Assembly: GCA_000173115.1 (NCBI GenBank)
Contig: ABVW01000002.1
Span: 1-64,000, forward strand
DNA from: Flavobacteria bacterium MS024-3C
GTDB lineage: Bacteria > Bacteroidota > Bacteroidia > Flavobacteriales > Flavobacteriaceae
Reading direction: 5' to 3'
DNA: 64,000 nt
The notes below the pieces were generated by a model, which was not told the origin of the DNA, made no database searches, and saw only the letters and a program-made list of their open reading frames with translations. Each line of letters begins with the position of its first letter. Position 1 is the first letter of the stretch. Made by a program: the position numbers and the translations under genes. This document shows, piece after piece, positions 1-8,410 of the stretch.

Positions 1-588
1 TTGGCCTTCCGAGAGTACCACTATATCTAGCGGGCTCCAATAGGGGGCTACTATTTTCCAATGTTCTGTGAAATCATATCTGAATCGAGATGCGGTGACC
101 GGGCCGCTCCCGTCTAACTGAATAGATATTCCAGGATTGCCCTGGGCATTGGTGGTTGCTACCGCCTTGAGTGCTTGAATTTGCGTGGGAGCCGGCAAGC
201 CCATTGGGCTTGAGGCATACGCCTCCCCGGTCACTGTGGTAATTTCCAATTGGTAGTTTACCCCCGCTTTAGCCGCAAATGCTGCTATAGATTTGTAAAC
301 CCCATTAGGGGTTTCATAAAAGGAATAAAGGGATCCATCTGAACCACTCACGCTTACAGCTGCGTCTGTTTCATACCTAGGACCCGCATTTTCAAAGGTG
401 TAAGACCTTGAGAGTTGCACCAGCTGTTTTTTATACTCGTCTGTCAAGAGACCATTTACCACCAATACCTCAGAAGAACCCCCAATAGTTCCCTGATAAT
501 CTGTAATACAAGAGCTGGTGAAAAGCACTAAAAGGCCCGTAAACCAAACCGTTAATATTTTTTTAAAGCCGTTAAACGCAATGCTCAT
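1..588 (-). CDS. DUF4249 family outer-membrane-associated lipoprotein (C-terminus beyond window)
   Basis: The reading frame is open from an ATG at 588 to the window edge, so only the first 196 residues are visible. The N-terminus has basic residues, a hydrophobic stretch and a lipobox-like LFTSSC, so the protein is probably lipidated at Cys27. The segment that follows (VLVVNGLLTDE, QLVQLSRSY, YQLEITT) matches my memory of DUF4249 proteins, which sit directly after TonB receptors in Bacteroidetes operons. An in-frame ATG at 654 would add 22 residues and almost touch the receptor stop, but it gives a poorer signal peptide, so 588 is preferred. The gene follows the receptor on the same strand and probably encodes a surface partner of it. 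The substrate is unknown. Confidence 0.75.
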   Translation of the reverse strand, partial: MSIAFNGFKKILTVWFTGLLVLFTSSCITDYQGTIGGSSEVLVVNGLLTDEYKKQLVQLSRSYTFENAGPRYETDAAVSVSGSDGSLYSFYETPNGVYKSIAAFAAKAGVNYQLEITTVTGEAYASSPMGLPAPTQIQALKAVATTNAQGNPGISIQLDGSGPVTASRFRYDFTEHWKIVAPYWSPLDIVVLSEGQ

Positions 589-657
589 AAGCCCAAATTT
601 AAAGTGCTTTTGTAGCCGCTTGACAAGTATATGTGCTAAAGGAGTGATAAGCATGGC

Positions 658-3474
658 TTAAAAATTAACGGTATAAGTGAGTGATGGGACGGCTACAGCA
701 AAAACACTGCTTTGCAGGGCTTTAATTTCGCCACCTTCATTGACAAAAAATATAGAATAGGGATTGTTTCTGCCCAGTGCGTTGTACACAGACAGGCTCC
801 AAAACCCATTGAAAGTTTTATTTTTCCTATGGTTTCCCTCTAAATTAATGCCTAGGTCTAAACGGTAATAGTCTGGAATTCTATAGCTGTTTCTGTCACT
901 GTAAAGTACAAATTCAGACCCGTTAAATTGATAATTCCCTATGGGAAAAGTAACGGGCCTACCGGTTTGGTATATCAGGTTGGCAGAAAAACTCCATCTT
1001 TTGGAAAACTGATAGTTTAACACCCCACTAAAATCATGTGGCTTGTCAAAATTACTTGGAAAATAGGCGCCATTGTTAATCTCTAAATTTCTGAAATCAC
1101 TCGCTAACTGAAGCAGTGATCTTGAAAAAGTATAGGAAAGCCATCCGTTTAATTTCCCTATGTTTTTTTGAAGAAATAACTCCACTCCATAAGATTTACC
1201 TAGCCCTTGTATGACTTCTTGCTCTACCCTTGGGTTTAAAACCAAAGAAGCACCTGTTTTAAAATCTAACAGGTTTTCTTGTTTCTTGTAAAAACCCTCC
1301 GCACTGGCCGTATATTTTTGAGAGGCACTATTGTGGTATATACCAAGCGAAACTTGCTGAGAGGCCTGAGGCTTAATATTGTTGTCAGACAATTTCCAGG
1401 AGTCGTTAGGCGCGGGAGTAGTAGCGTTAGAAAGGGTATGAATAAACTGAAATGCTTTGTTGTAACTGGCTTTTATGGAATTGTTTTCATTGAGTAAATA
1501 CCTAAAAGAAATTCTAGGAGCTAGTCCAGTATAAGTGGCTGCTATTTGGCCTTTATCTATAACTTCCTCTGCATTTAAACTACCGTTATTAAAAGGACTA
1601 TTGGGTTCATATATCCGTTGTGTAATGGCGCCAAGTTGTGCATAAACATTATATCTCAGCCCCAATTCTACGGCAGTTTTATCTGAGAGATTTATGAGGT
1701 CAGCAGCAAATACGGCCATTTCTAAAGCCTGTTCCGCTTCCAAATCTACCAAAGAGGTAAGGTCATTTATACCATAGGGGTTGTTAAAACCTGGTTTCAT
1801 ACGGTAGTTTTTAGCCATAACACCATAGGTAATACTGTGCTTTGGGTAAAGTTGGATTTTACTGTCTAATAGTAGTTGGGTGTCTGAGAGATCATACCCT
1901 TGTTTAAACCCATTGTTTCGGTCCCCTCATAATCTATGGTAAAACCATAACGACTGTGTGTTATAGCGGTATTCAAAAATTGTTTGTTGGCCAGTTGTCT
2001 CTGCCATTGTATGGATATGGCTGTATTGGTATAGCCATAAATAGAGTCTGAATTAATACTAAAGGCATCTTTTGAATGGTAGAGGGTGGTTTTTAAGATA
2101 TTTTTTTTGTTTAGCTGATGTTGATATTTTATGATGCCGTCATAAAACAAGGCCGTACTATTGGCCACGCTTTCCTGTTTTAGTGCACCCAGTACCCAGT
2201 TGGCGTGTGCAGAGCGTCCTCCAATTAAAATAGAGGCACTGTCTTTTTGGAGTGGAATTTCTAGCATGAGGTTGGCGGTAATTGGGCCTAAAGATGCTTC
2301 CCCTTTAACAGACTGATTGTTTGGTGGTTTGGTTTCCATATTAAAACAGCAGAGAGTCTTCCGCCGTATTTTACCGGTATAGAGCCCTTATAAACATTTA
2401 GTGCTGCAACTGCAAAAGGATTTAATGCGGGAAACAAGCCAAAAAAATGGGTGGGATTGTACACCACCGCCCTATCTAAAAGAATTAGGTTTTGGTCTGT
2501 TTTACCTCCCCTAACGTTAAAACCAGCAGCGCCCTCTCCTGCCGTACTTACACCCGGCAAAGTGGTGGCTACCTTAAATAGGTCTCGCTCTCCCAATATT
2601 AAAGGAATGTTTTTATTCTCTTCAGGCGTAAAAGAGCTTCCACCGCTTCCTACCTCTTGAACCGCTTTTTTTTGTCCCCCGCTTTCACCACAACCTCTTC
2701 TAGTGCCTCAAATGATTCTTGAAGGCTTAGATTCACTGTACCGTTATTGAATACTTTTATGGGCTGTTCAATATTTTGGTAGCCTACAATGGAAACTTTA
2801 AGGAGCTGTGTTCCGTATGAAATTCCTTCAAAGTCAAAGGCCCCTGACCCATCAGTGGAGGTGTAATCTTCTTGATTATTTAAAATTATTGTAGCGTTTG
2901 GGATGGGGGTAATTTCGTCTGCCTCAGTGATTTTTCCAGTGATCGTATAACCGTTTGCCGCAATATAATTCGTTTGTTTTCCAATGGTTATGAGTGATTT
3001 TTTAAGGGGATTCTTAGTGGGTTTTGTTTTGCTATTAAAACTAATTTCCAATGGCAGCTTTAAAGAAGACTCCTTTGGCAGTTTTGAAGATAATTCTTTA
3101 ATCTCAGCATCAGGACTGTTCGCTTTTTGAAATTCGCCCCTGTAAAAGGAAGCCACAATATCTGGGTATATTAGGGTATTTTGGGTAATGATATACTGCG
3201 TCTCCCATTCAAATACGTTTAGGTTGGTGCCACTGAGAAGGGCTTCTAAAAGGATTTTTGGTGTATTCCCAGAATAAGAGCCATTGACCACTAGGTCCTT
3301 GACCCAATCTTGTGCATAATAGATTTTGGCACCCGTACGCTGAACCACTGAATCCAAAGCCTTATTTAAAGGAACTTCTTTAAACACAATAGTGTTTGTA
3401 GGGCCTTGGGCCAAGGCCTCTAAAGCGCCCAATGTTACAATACAAAAGACCAGTAAAGTGAGTGATTTTTTCAT
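658..3474 (-). pseudogene. STN-domain TonB-dependent receptor broken by three frameshifts
   Basis: Read on the minus strand, four consecutive open segments (3474-2650, about 2655-2288, 2339-1866, about 1880-658) form one receptor of about 938 residues. In order they give a signal peptide (LGALEALAQ), an STN domain (residues 25-105), a carboxypeptidase-regulatory-like repeat (ITGKITEADEITPIPNAT), a plug (VATTLPGVSTAGEGAAGFNV, LLDRAVVYNPTHFFG) and a beta-barrel ending in TVNF. The shifts lie at an A8 run near 2668, near 2344 (TTTTAATATGG where TTTTAAATATGG would keep frame) and near 1920 (GAAACAATGGG where GAAAACAATGGG would). Each is repaired by adding one A, and the flanking peptide then reads through smoothly. 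The intact family imports ligands across the outer membrane with TonB energy. The change is either real decay or homopolymer error. Confidence 0.85.
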
Positions 3475-4067
3475 TCTTCTCTTTTGATTTTTGCAATGCG
3501 CATGGCCTCTAATTCTGGAGACATTTTCTTTATCACACTATAGACACCGTTTTCGTAATACAGGTAATATGGGGCTTGTTTAAACTCGTAATAAGCCAAT
3601 CCACTGGCTTGTTTTCTTTGAATTCTTGCACGGTGCTTTTTTAATAGCGCTATATGGCTATTCGCCGCCAATAACTCAAAATAACCTTGGGCACCTTTAA
3701 GGCCTTCTTCATGAATAAAATGAAATGATTTTTCCCCTAGTTTAAATTGGCTGGCCCTATTTGAATTGACAATAACAGTAGGTGCTCCAGGAGCAGTAGG
3801 GTGTTTTAATAAGAGTAAATCTTGGTAAGTATCGTATTTGATCTCTATGCTTTCCTGCCATATACCGTCAAAATAAACACTGCCTTGTTGAAATTCGTAA
3901 GGGCCTAAGAATTTGTGTCTTTCATTGATGGTTCGGTGAATATCTGCATAAGTGGGTCCTTCAAATAAAGTACTGCTACTGTCTTGAGACCAAAGCGTAA
4001 GTGAACTAAAAAGGCTTAAAAAACCAAGGAGTGTTAATTTTAAAAAGATAAAAGGATTAAGATACAT
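3471..4067 (-). CDS. Secreted protein of unknown function, coupled to the TonB receptor
   Basis: This 198-residue protein has a clear signal peptide (hydrophobic FLKLTLLGFLSLFSSLTLW, likely cut after LWSQ) and no membrane segment in the mature part. I do not recognise a named domain. The mature chain has short beta-rich stretches (YEFQQGSVYFDG, YYLYYENGVYSVI) and a basic patch (LLKKHRARIQRKQ). Its stop overlaps the receptor ATG by four bases (3471-3474), so the two genes are probably translationally coupled. It is the first gene of the receptor and DUF4249 operon. A periplasmic accessory role is an inference from position only. Confidence 0.7.
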   Translation of the reverse strand: MYLNPFIFLKLTLLGFLSLFSSLTLWSQDSSSTLFEGPTYADIHRTINERHKFLGPYEFQQGSVYFDGIWQESIEIKYDTYQDLLLLKHPTAPGAPTVIVNSNRASQFKLGEKSFHFIHEEGLKGAQGYFELLAANSHIALLKKHRARIQRKQASGLAYYEFKQAPYYLYYENGVYSVIKKMSPELEAMRIAKIKREE

Positions 4068-4121
4068 TTAAGACCACTTAAAGCGTGATTTTAAAGGTAT
4101 AAATAAAAAAATCAAATATAA

Positions 4122-4295
4122 TTATCCTTTCTTCTTTTCCTCTTCAATGCTCGCAGGTGTAATGTCTGCGTCATAAGACCTGTAATACATTTCTAAAAGA
4201 TTCATAATGGCGTTAAGCAGGCCCCTTGTTTCTGTGAGTATGGAGAAATAAAGTGTGGTATTTTTTGGACTTGTTTCTTCTGAACTAAAAGGGTA
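4122..4295 (-). pseudogene. C-terminal remnant resembling a PiT-type phosphate transporter
   Basis: A minus-strand frame of 57 codons ends in TAA at 4122-4124 and is bounded upstream by a stop at 4296-4298, with no suitable start codon. The peptide (TTLYFSILTETRGLL, NAIMNLLEMYYRSYDADI, charged EEEKKKG tail) resembles, from memory, the C-terminus of Bacteroidetes inorganic phosphate transporters with a fused regulatory domain. The rest of the gene is absent: the sequence upstream on this strand has stops in all frames. It is best read as the surviving 3' end of a deleted gene. The family assignment is tentative. Confidence 0.4.
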
Positions 4296-4770
4296 TTATA
4301 CTCTCAATCTATTAATATTATTAGTTATTAATAGAGAAGACCTAATCCATTAAGCGGAAAAGAGGCATTGAACAAAGAATTTCTAATTGATTAGATTGTT
4401 GTTGTGCCAGGTTGCGGAGAAGTGTGTTGGTTTTCAGGGTATATATAAAGGATGAAAAGCGACAATTAGTTGACTGATTTAACATAATCACTCACAGATA
4501 ATCCAATGAACTTTTGGCTATGAGATAGGTCAAAGGACTTCAGCCACAGCGCTCAGAGCCAATACCAGTGAAATGATGCTTAGATACAGGTTTTAGGTTA
4601 TATGTAGATATCACAACCAAACTCAAAAAAGAAAACGGTTTCTATAAAACCCACACCTCTGCTAAAATCTAGCGATGCACTAGAACTTTTTGGGTTTTTA
4701 TATAGGCATGAGCAAGCGACCTATTTTTATGACTCACAATACAATAATCGTACAAAAAATTATCCTTAAA
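4296..4770. other. Intergenic stretch without a recognisable gene
   Basis: About 475 bases between the remnant and the tRNA terminator. All six frames are interrupted by frequent stops, no tRNA-like or riboswitch-like fold was noticed, and there are no terminal inverted repeats. With the remnant beside it, this looks like decayed DNA left after loss of a gene. Confidence 0.5.
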
Positions 4771-4809
4771 ACAAAAAACCCTTCATAATCAAAGGATTAC
4801 AAAGGGTTT
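4771..4809 (-). terminator. Rho-independent terminator after the tRNA-Gly/tRNA-Leu pair
   Basis: On the minus strand the arm AAACCCTTT (4809-4801) pairs with GAAGGGTTT, and the second arm runs into TTTTTTG. It begins only four bases downstream of the tRNA-Leu 3' end, as expected for a short tRNA transcript. Confidence 0.75.
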
Positions 4810-4812
4810 AAG

Positions 4813-4896
4813 TACTCGAGGCGGGACTTGAACCCGCACGGACTAATGTCCATTGGATTTTAAGTCCAACGTGTCTACCAATTCCACCACTCGAGC
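4813..4896 (-). tRNA. tRNA-Leu (anticodon TAA)
   Basis: The 84-base minus-strand sequence folds as a class II tRNA. The acceptor GCTCGAG pairs with CTCGAGT (with a G-T closing pair), the D arm has GGTAGACAC, the anticodon stem TTGGA/TCCAA encloses CTTAAAA giving anticodon TAA, there is a long variable arm, and the T arm carries GGTTCAAGTCC. CCA is not encoded. It is the second gene of a two-tRNA transcript. Confidence 0.95.
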
Positions 4897-4924
4897 CTAA
4901 TTGCTTGCGCAATATGGACGGTTA

Positions 4925-4999
4925 TGGAGCGAAAAAAGGGATTCGAACCCTCGACCTCCACCTTGGCAAGGTGATGCTCTACCCCTGAGCTACTTTCGC
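4925..4999 (-). tRNA. tRNA-Gly (anticodon GCC)
   Basis: The minus-strand sequence begins GCGAAAGTAGCTCAG, has the anticodon stem CACCT/AGGTG enclosing a loop with GCC, and the T arm GGTTCGAATCC. It ends TCGC-T-CCA, so the CCA tail is encoded here, unlike in the adjacent tRNA-Leu. It lies first in the transcript, 28 bases upstream of the tRNA-Leu gene. Confidence 0.95.
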
Positions 5000-5042
5000 A
5001 TTTTATATCATTAAAGATCGTGCATTACTACTAATGCGAGGG

Positions 5043-5072
5043 CAAATTTAAGACTTTTATCTAAAACCCAAA
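5043..5072 (-). promoter_or_regulatory. Bacteroidetes-type promoter for the tRNA pair
   Basis: On the minus strand a TTTG -33 element (5072-5069) is separated by 18 bases from TAAATTTG (5050-5043), an exact match to the TAnnTTTG -7 consensus of Bacteroidetes primary sigma promoters. The predicted start lies about 40 bases before tRNA-Gly. Confidence 0.7.
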
Positions 5073-5140
5073 GTAAAAATGCATAAAATTAAAGAAAATA
5101 AAGGGCTCTTTTTTTAAGGCAGACATAAAGGGTCTGAACC

Positions 5141-7759
5141 TTAGTGAGATGCGTCTTTTCCGACAATTAGTTTTTTTATCTCTTCCAGTTTTAACAGTGC
5201 TGCAACAGGGGTTAAGCTATTGATGTCTAGATCTAAGATTTCTTCTTTGATTTGCTCTAAAATAGGGTCGTCTAATTTGAAAATACTGAGTTGCATGTCA
5301 GAGGGAATCTCTTGAAGCTTACCGGTGAGTTGCTCGCTGCTGTGACTTTTCTCTAGCTTCTTTAATATGCTATTGGCTTTTTGCAGTACTTCATTAGGCA
5401 TCCCGGCCATTTTAGCCACATGAATTCCAAAACTATGTGCACTACCTCCAGGACTTAATGTCCTAATAAAAAGCACCGTGTCTTTTAGTTCTTTCACGGC
5501 CACATTAAAGTTTTTTATTCGCTCAAAACTCGCACTCATCTCGTTGAGTTCGTGATAGTGGGTGGCAAAAAGGGTTTTGGCTTTAGAGCTGTGCTGGTGT
5601 AAATACTCTGTTATGGCCCAAGCAATAGAGATACCGTCATAAGTACTAGTCCCACGACCAATTTCATCTAATAATACCAGGCTTCTTTCAGAAAGGTTGT
5701 TCAGAATACTTGCGGTCTCGTTCATTTCTACCATAAAAGTAGAAGCACCTTGACTAATATTGTCAGAGGCACCTACTCGGGTAAAAATTTTGTCTACTAT
5801 GCCAATTTTCGCAGAACTGGCTGGAACAAAAGAGCCCATTTGCGCCATAAGCACCACCAAAGCGGTTTGTCTTAATAAAGCAGATTTACCACTCATATTA
5901 GGCCCAGTGATCATAATGATTTGTTGGCTTTCTCTGTCTAGGAAAAGATCGTTAGCTACATATTTTTCATCGACAGCTAATTGCTGTTCTATAACAGGGT
6001 GTCTAGCGCCTTTAAGGTCTAAAGAGCATCCTTGGTCTAAGTATGGGAGGCAATAATTTTGTTCACGAGCCAAAATACTGAAACCACACAGGCAATCTAG
6101 GGTAGCCACCTGATGCGCATTTTTTTGAACGGGCACAATAAACGCCTGTGCTTTAGAGACCAATTCTTCAAATAGGGCTTGTTCAATACTTAAAATTTCT
6201 TCTTGGGCACCGAGTATTTTAGTTTCGTATGTTTTGAGTTCTTCTGTAATATAACGCTCCGCATTGACCAAAGTTTGTTTTCTGATCCAGTCCTCAGGCA
6301 CCTTGTCTTTATGGGTATTTCTCACTTCTATATAATACCCAAACACATTGTTAGATGCAATTTTTAAGCTGCTAATTCCTGTGCGTTCCATTTCTCTTGC
6401 GAGCATGGCGTCTAAATGTTTTTTTCCTGCGCTGGATAGGTCTCTTAATTCATCTAAAGCGTTGTGGTAGCCTGGGGCAATGGTGGTTCCTTTTCCAATA
6501 ACAACAGGTGCCTCCTCAGCAAGGCAAGCCATAATAGATTGGGTAAACGGTTCCAAAGGATCTATACCTTCTGCCAAATGCGCCAAAGCTTTTTGGCCTG
6601 AAGCAGCAGCGAGAGATTTAATAGGCCCAAGGGCCAGAAGAGTATTCTTTAACTGCACCATCTCTCTAGGGCTTATTTTGGTGGTGGCTACCTTAGAAAT
6701 AAGCCTTTCTAGGTCTCCAATACTTTTTAAAGCCTGTTCAAATCGCTGTTCTAATGCTGTATTTTCTTGAAGGTGAGACACAATTTGGTGCCTGGCCTCA
6801 ATAGCTTTTTGGTCTTTTAGAGGTAGGGCCAACCATCTTTTTAACAGCCTACCACCCATTGGGGTAGTGGTCTTATCGATCACTTCTAATAAACTAATCC
6901 CATCGGGAGCGTTGGACTGAAAAAGTTCTAAATTTTTAATGGTAAAACGATCCATCCAAACATAGGCGTCTGCTGCAATTCTGTTGAGACGGCTTATATG
7001 ACTCAATTTGTCATGCCTGGTTTCTGACAAATAATGCAAAGCAACTCCAGCGGCAATGACACCTAAGGGTAAATTTTCTACACCAAAGCCAGCCAGCGTT
7101 TTTGTGTTGAATTGCTTGTTGAGACTTTCTTTGGCGTAATGTTCTTGAAAAACCCAGTCTTCCACAAAAAAATAATGCCAATGCCCGCCAAAAGAGGCTT
7201 GTATGTTTTTTCGTTCTGGTTTGGAAACCAATACTTCAGAAGGAGAAAAATTTTGTAATAGTTTGTCAATATACTCTTCAGTGCCTTGTGCACATAGAAA
7301 CTCTCCAGTACTAATGTCTAAAAAAGCCACCCCAAATCCCTTATTGGTTTTATGAAGCGCTGCAAGGAAATTATTGGATTTGGCAGAGAGAATGTCGTCA
7401 TTGAAAGCTACTCCGGGTGTAATGAGTTCGGTGACCCCTCTTTTGACAATAGTTTTGGTTTGCTTGGGATCTTCTAATTGGTCGCAAATGGCCACCCTTT
7501 GTCCCGCTTTCACCAATTTTGGCAAATAAGTGTTTAAAGAGTGGTGTGGGAAGCCAGCCAATTCCGTTTTGTCTCCACCATTGTTTCTATGGGTGAGCAC
7601 AATCCCTAAAATCCTCGCTGCTTTAATAGCGTCTTCTCCGAAAGTCTCATAGAAATCACCTACCCTGAAAAGCAGCAAAGCGTCAGGGTATTTGGTTTTA
7701 ATTCCATTGTATTGTTTCATCAATGGACTAATTTTTTTTGGTGTTTCTGTTGGTTTCAA
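5141..7759 (-). CDS. mutS: DNA mismatch repair ATPase MutS
   Basis: MutS binds base-base mismatches and small loops and uses ATP to recruit MutL. Visible features are the N-terminal mismatch-wedge motif GDFYETFGEDA, the connector and lever regions, a Walker A GPNMSGKSALLRQ, the family hallmark FMVEMNETA, Walker B SLVLLDEIGRGTSTYDG and the ATHYHEL switch. The first ATG (7834) would add an odd 25-residue lead (MFCKAWENSTLLLYL) and leave no promoter room before the divergent methyltransferase. A TTG at 7759 yields MKPTETPKKISPLMKQYN, close to the start I expect for this family, giving 872 residues. The start is therefore inferred and the identity is certain. It is transcribed alone. Confidence 0.95.
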   Translation of the reverse strand: MKPTETPKKISPLMKQYNGIKTKYPDALLLFRVGDFYETFGEDAIKAARILGIVLTHRNNGGDKTELAGFPHHSLNTYLPKLVKAGQRVAICDQLEDPKQTKTIVKRGVTELITPGVAFNDDILSAKSNNFLAALHKTNKGFGVAFLDISTGEFLCAQGTEEYIDKLLQNFSPSEVLVSKPERKNIQASFGGHWHYFFVEDWVFQEHYAKESLNKQFNTKTLAGFGVENLPLGVIAAGVALHYLSETRHDKLSHISRLNRIAADAYVWMDRFTIKNLELFQSNAPDGISLLEVIDKTTTPMGGRLLKRWLALPLKDQKAIEARHQIVSHLQENTALEQRFEQALKSIGDLERLISKVATTKISPREMVQLKNTLLALGPIKSLAAASGQKALAHLAEGIDPLEPFTQSIMACLAEEAPVVIGKGTTIAPGYHNALDELRDLSSAGKKHLDAMLAREMERTGISSLKIASNNVFGYYIEVRNTHKDKVPEDWIRKQTLVNAERYITEELKTYETKILGAQEEILSIEQALFEELVSKAQAFIVPVQKNAHQVATLDCLCGFSILAREQNYCLPYLDQGCSLDLKGARHPVIEQQLAVDEKYVANDLFLDRESQQIIMITGPNMSGKSALLRQTALVVLMAQMGSFVPASSAKIGIVDKIFTRVGASDNISQGASTFMVEMNETASILNNLSERSLVLLDEIGRGTSTYDGISIAWAITEYLHQHSSKAKTLFATHYHELNEMSASFERIKNFNVAVKELKDTVLFIRTLSPGGSAHSFGIHVAKMAGMPNEVLQKANSILKKLEKSHSSEQLTGKLQEIPSDMQLSIFKLDDPILEQIKEEILDLDINSLTPVAALLKLEEIKKLIVGKDASH

Positions 7760-7876
7760 AAGCGGTTTAATTAGTGTATTTTTGGTCCTTAAATAAAGAA
7801 GCAATGTACTATTTTCCCATGCTTTACAAAACATTTGTTAATATCTATAGGGGTTTATAGGATAAAAAAACTCAAA

Positions 7877-8410
7877 ATGCAGAAAACAACTAACGAGGCT
7901 TTGGAAAGGTTAGATGTGGCTGGTTTTAAAGCAGCACAGAAAACGCCATTGATATTAATCTTAGACAACATTAGAAGCCTCAATAATATTGGATCTGTCT
8001 TTAGAACAGCAGACGCATTTTTAGTCACTAAAATTTACCTCTGCGGCATAACAGCGCAGCCACCACATAAAGACATTAATAAAACTGCTTTGGGCGCCAC
8101 GGAAACGGTTGCCTGGGAATACAGAGAAAACACCTTGGAATTGGTCAAAGAATTGCAGGCACAGTCCATAGCGGTGTGGTCTGTTGAACAAGCTCAAGGG
8201 GCTACTTTTCTAGATAAAATGTCGCTACAGCCAGAAACAACCTATGCACTTATTTTTGGGAATGAGGTCAAAGGGGTACAGCAAGCGGTGGTTAATGAGA
8301 GTGATGGTGTGGTAGAAATACCTCAATTTGGTACCAAACACTCATTGAATATCTCTGTAAGTGCAGGTGTAGTGGTTTGGGACTTTTGGAAAAAGTTATC
8401 GGCTTTTTAA
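7877..8410 (+). CDS. SpoU/TrmH family RNA 2'-O-methyltransferase
   Basis: This 177-residue SPOUT methyltransferase would transfer a methyl group from SAM to a ribose in tRNA or rRNA; the exact target cannot be read from sequence. The three family motifs are present: NIRSLNNIGSVFRTADAF (motif 1), IFGNEVKGV (motif 2) and IPQFGTKHSLNISVSAGVV (motif 3, the knot and SAM pocket). The ATG at 7877 is chosen over an upstream TTG at 7835, whose 14 extra codons do not resemble the family. The gene diverges from mutS and its last 15 bases overlap the 3' end of the convergent folK-dNK gene, within a 16-base palindrome at 8401-8416. Confidence 0.88.
   Translation: MQKTTNEALERLDVAGFKAAQKTPLILILDNIRSLNNIGSVFRTADAFLVTKIYLCGITAQPPHKDINKTALGATETVAWEYRENTLELVKELQAQSIAVWSVEQAQGATFLDKMSLQPETTYALIFGNEVKGVQQAVVNESDGVVEIPQFGTKHSLNISVSAGVVVWDFWKKLSAF

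Noticed and set aside
4500-4740. Possible insertion sequence trace before the tRNA genes
   Set aside because: No terminal inverted repeats, target duplications or transposase-like peptide could be found in any frame.
5760-6770. Plus-strand frames of 96-98 codons inside mutS
   Set aside because: They lie antisense within conserved MutS motifs and show no protein-like features; the same holds for the other antisense frames in long genes.
7835-7876. TTG start 42 bases earlier for the SpoU-type methyltransferase
   Set aside because: The extra residues do not resemble the family and would leave no room between this gene and the divergent mutS.
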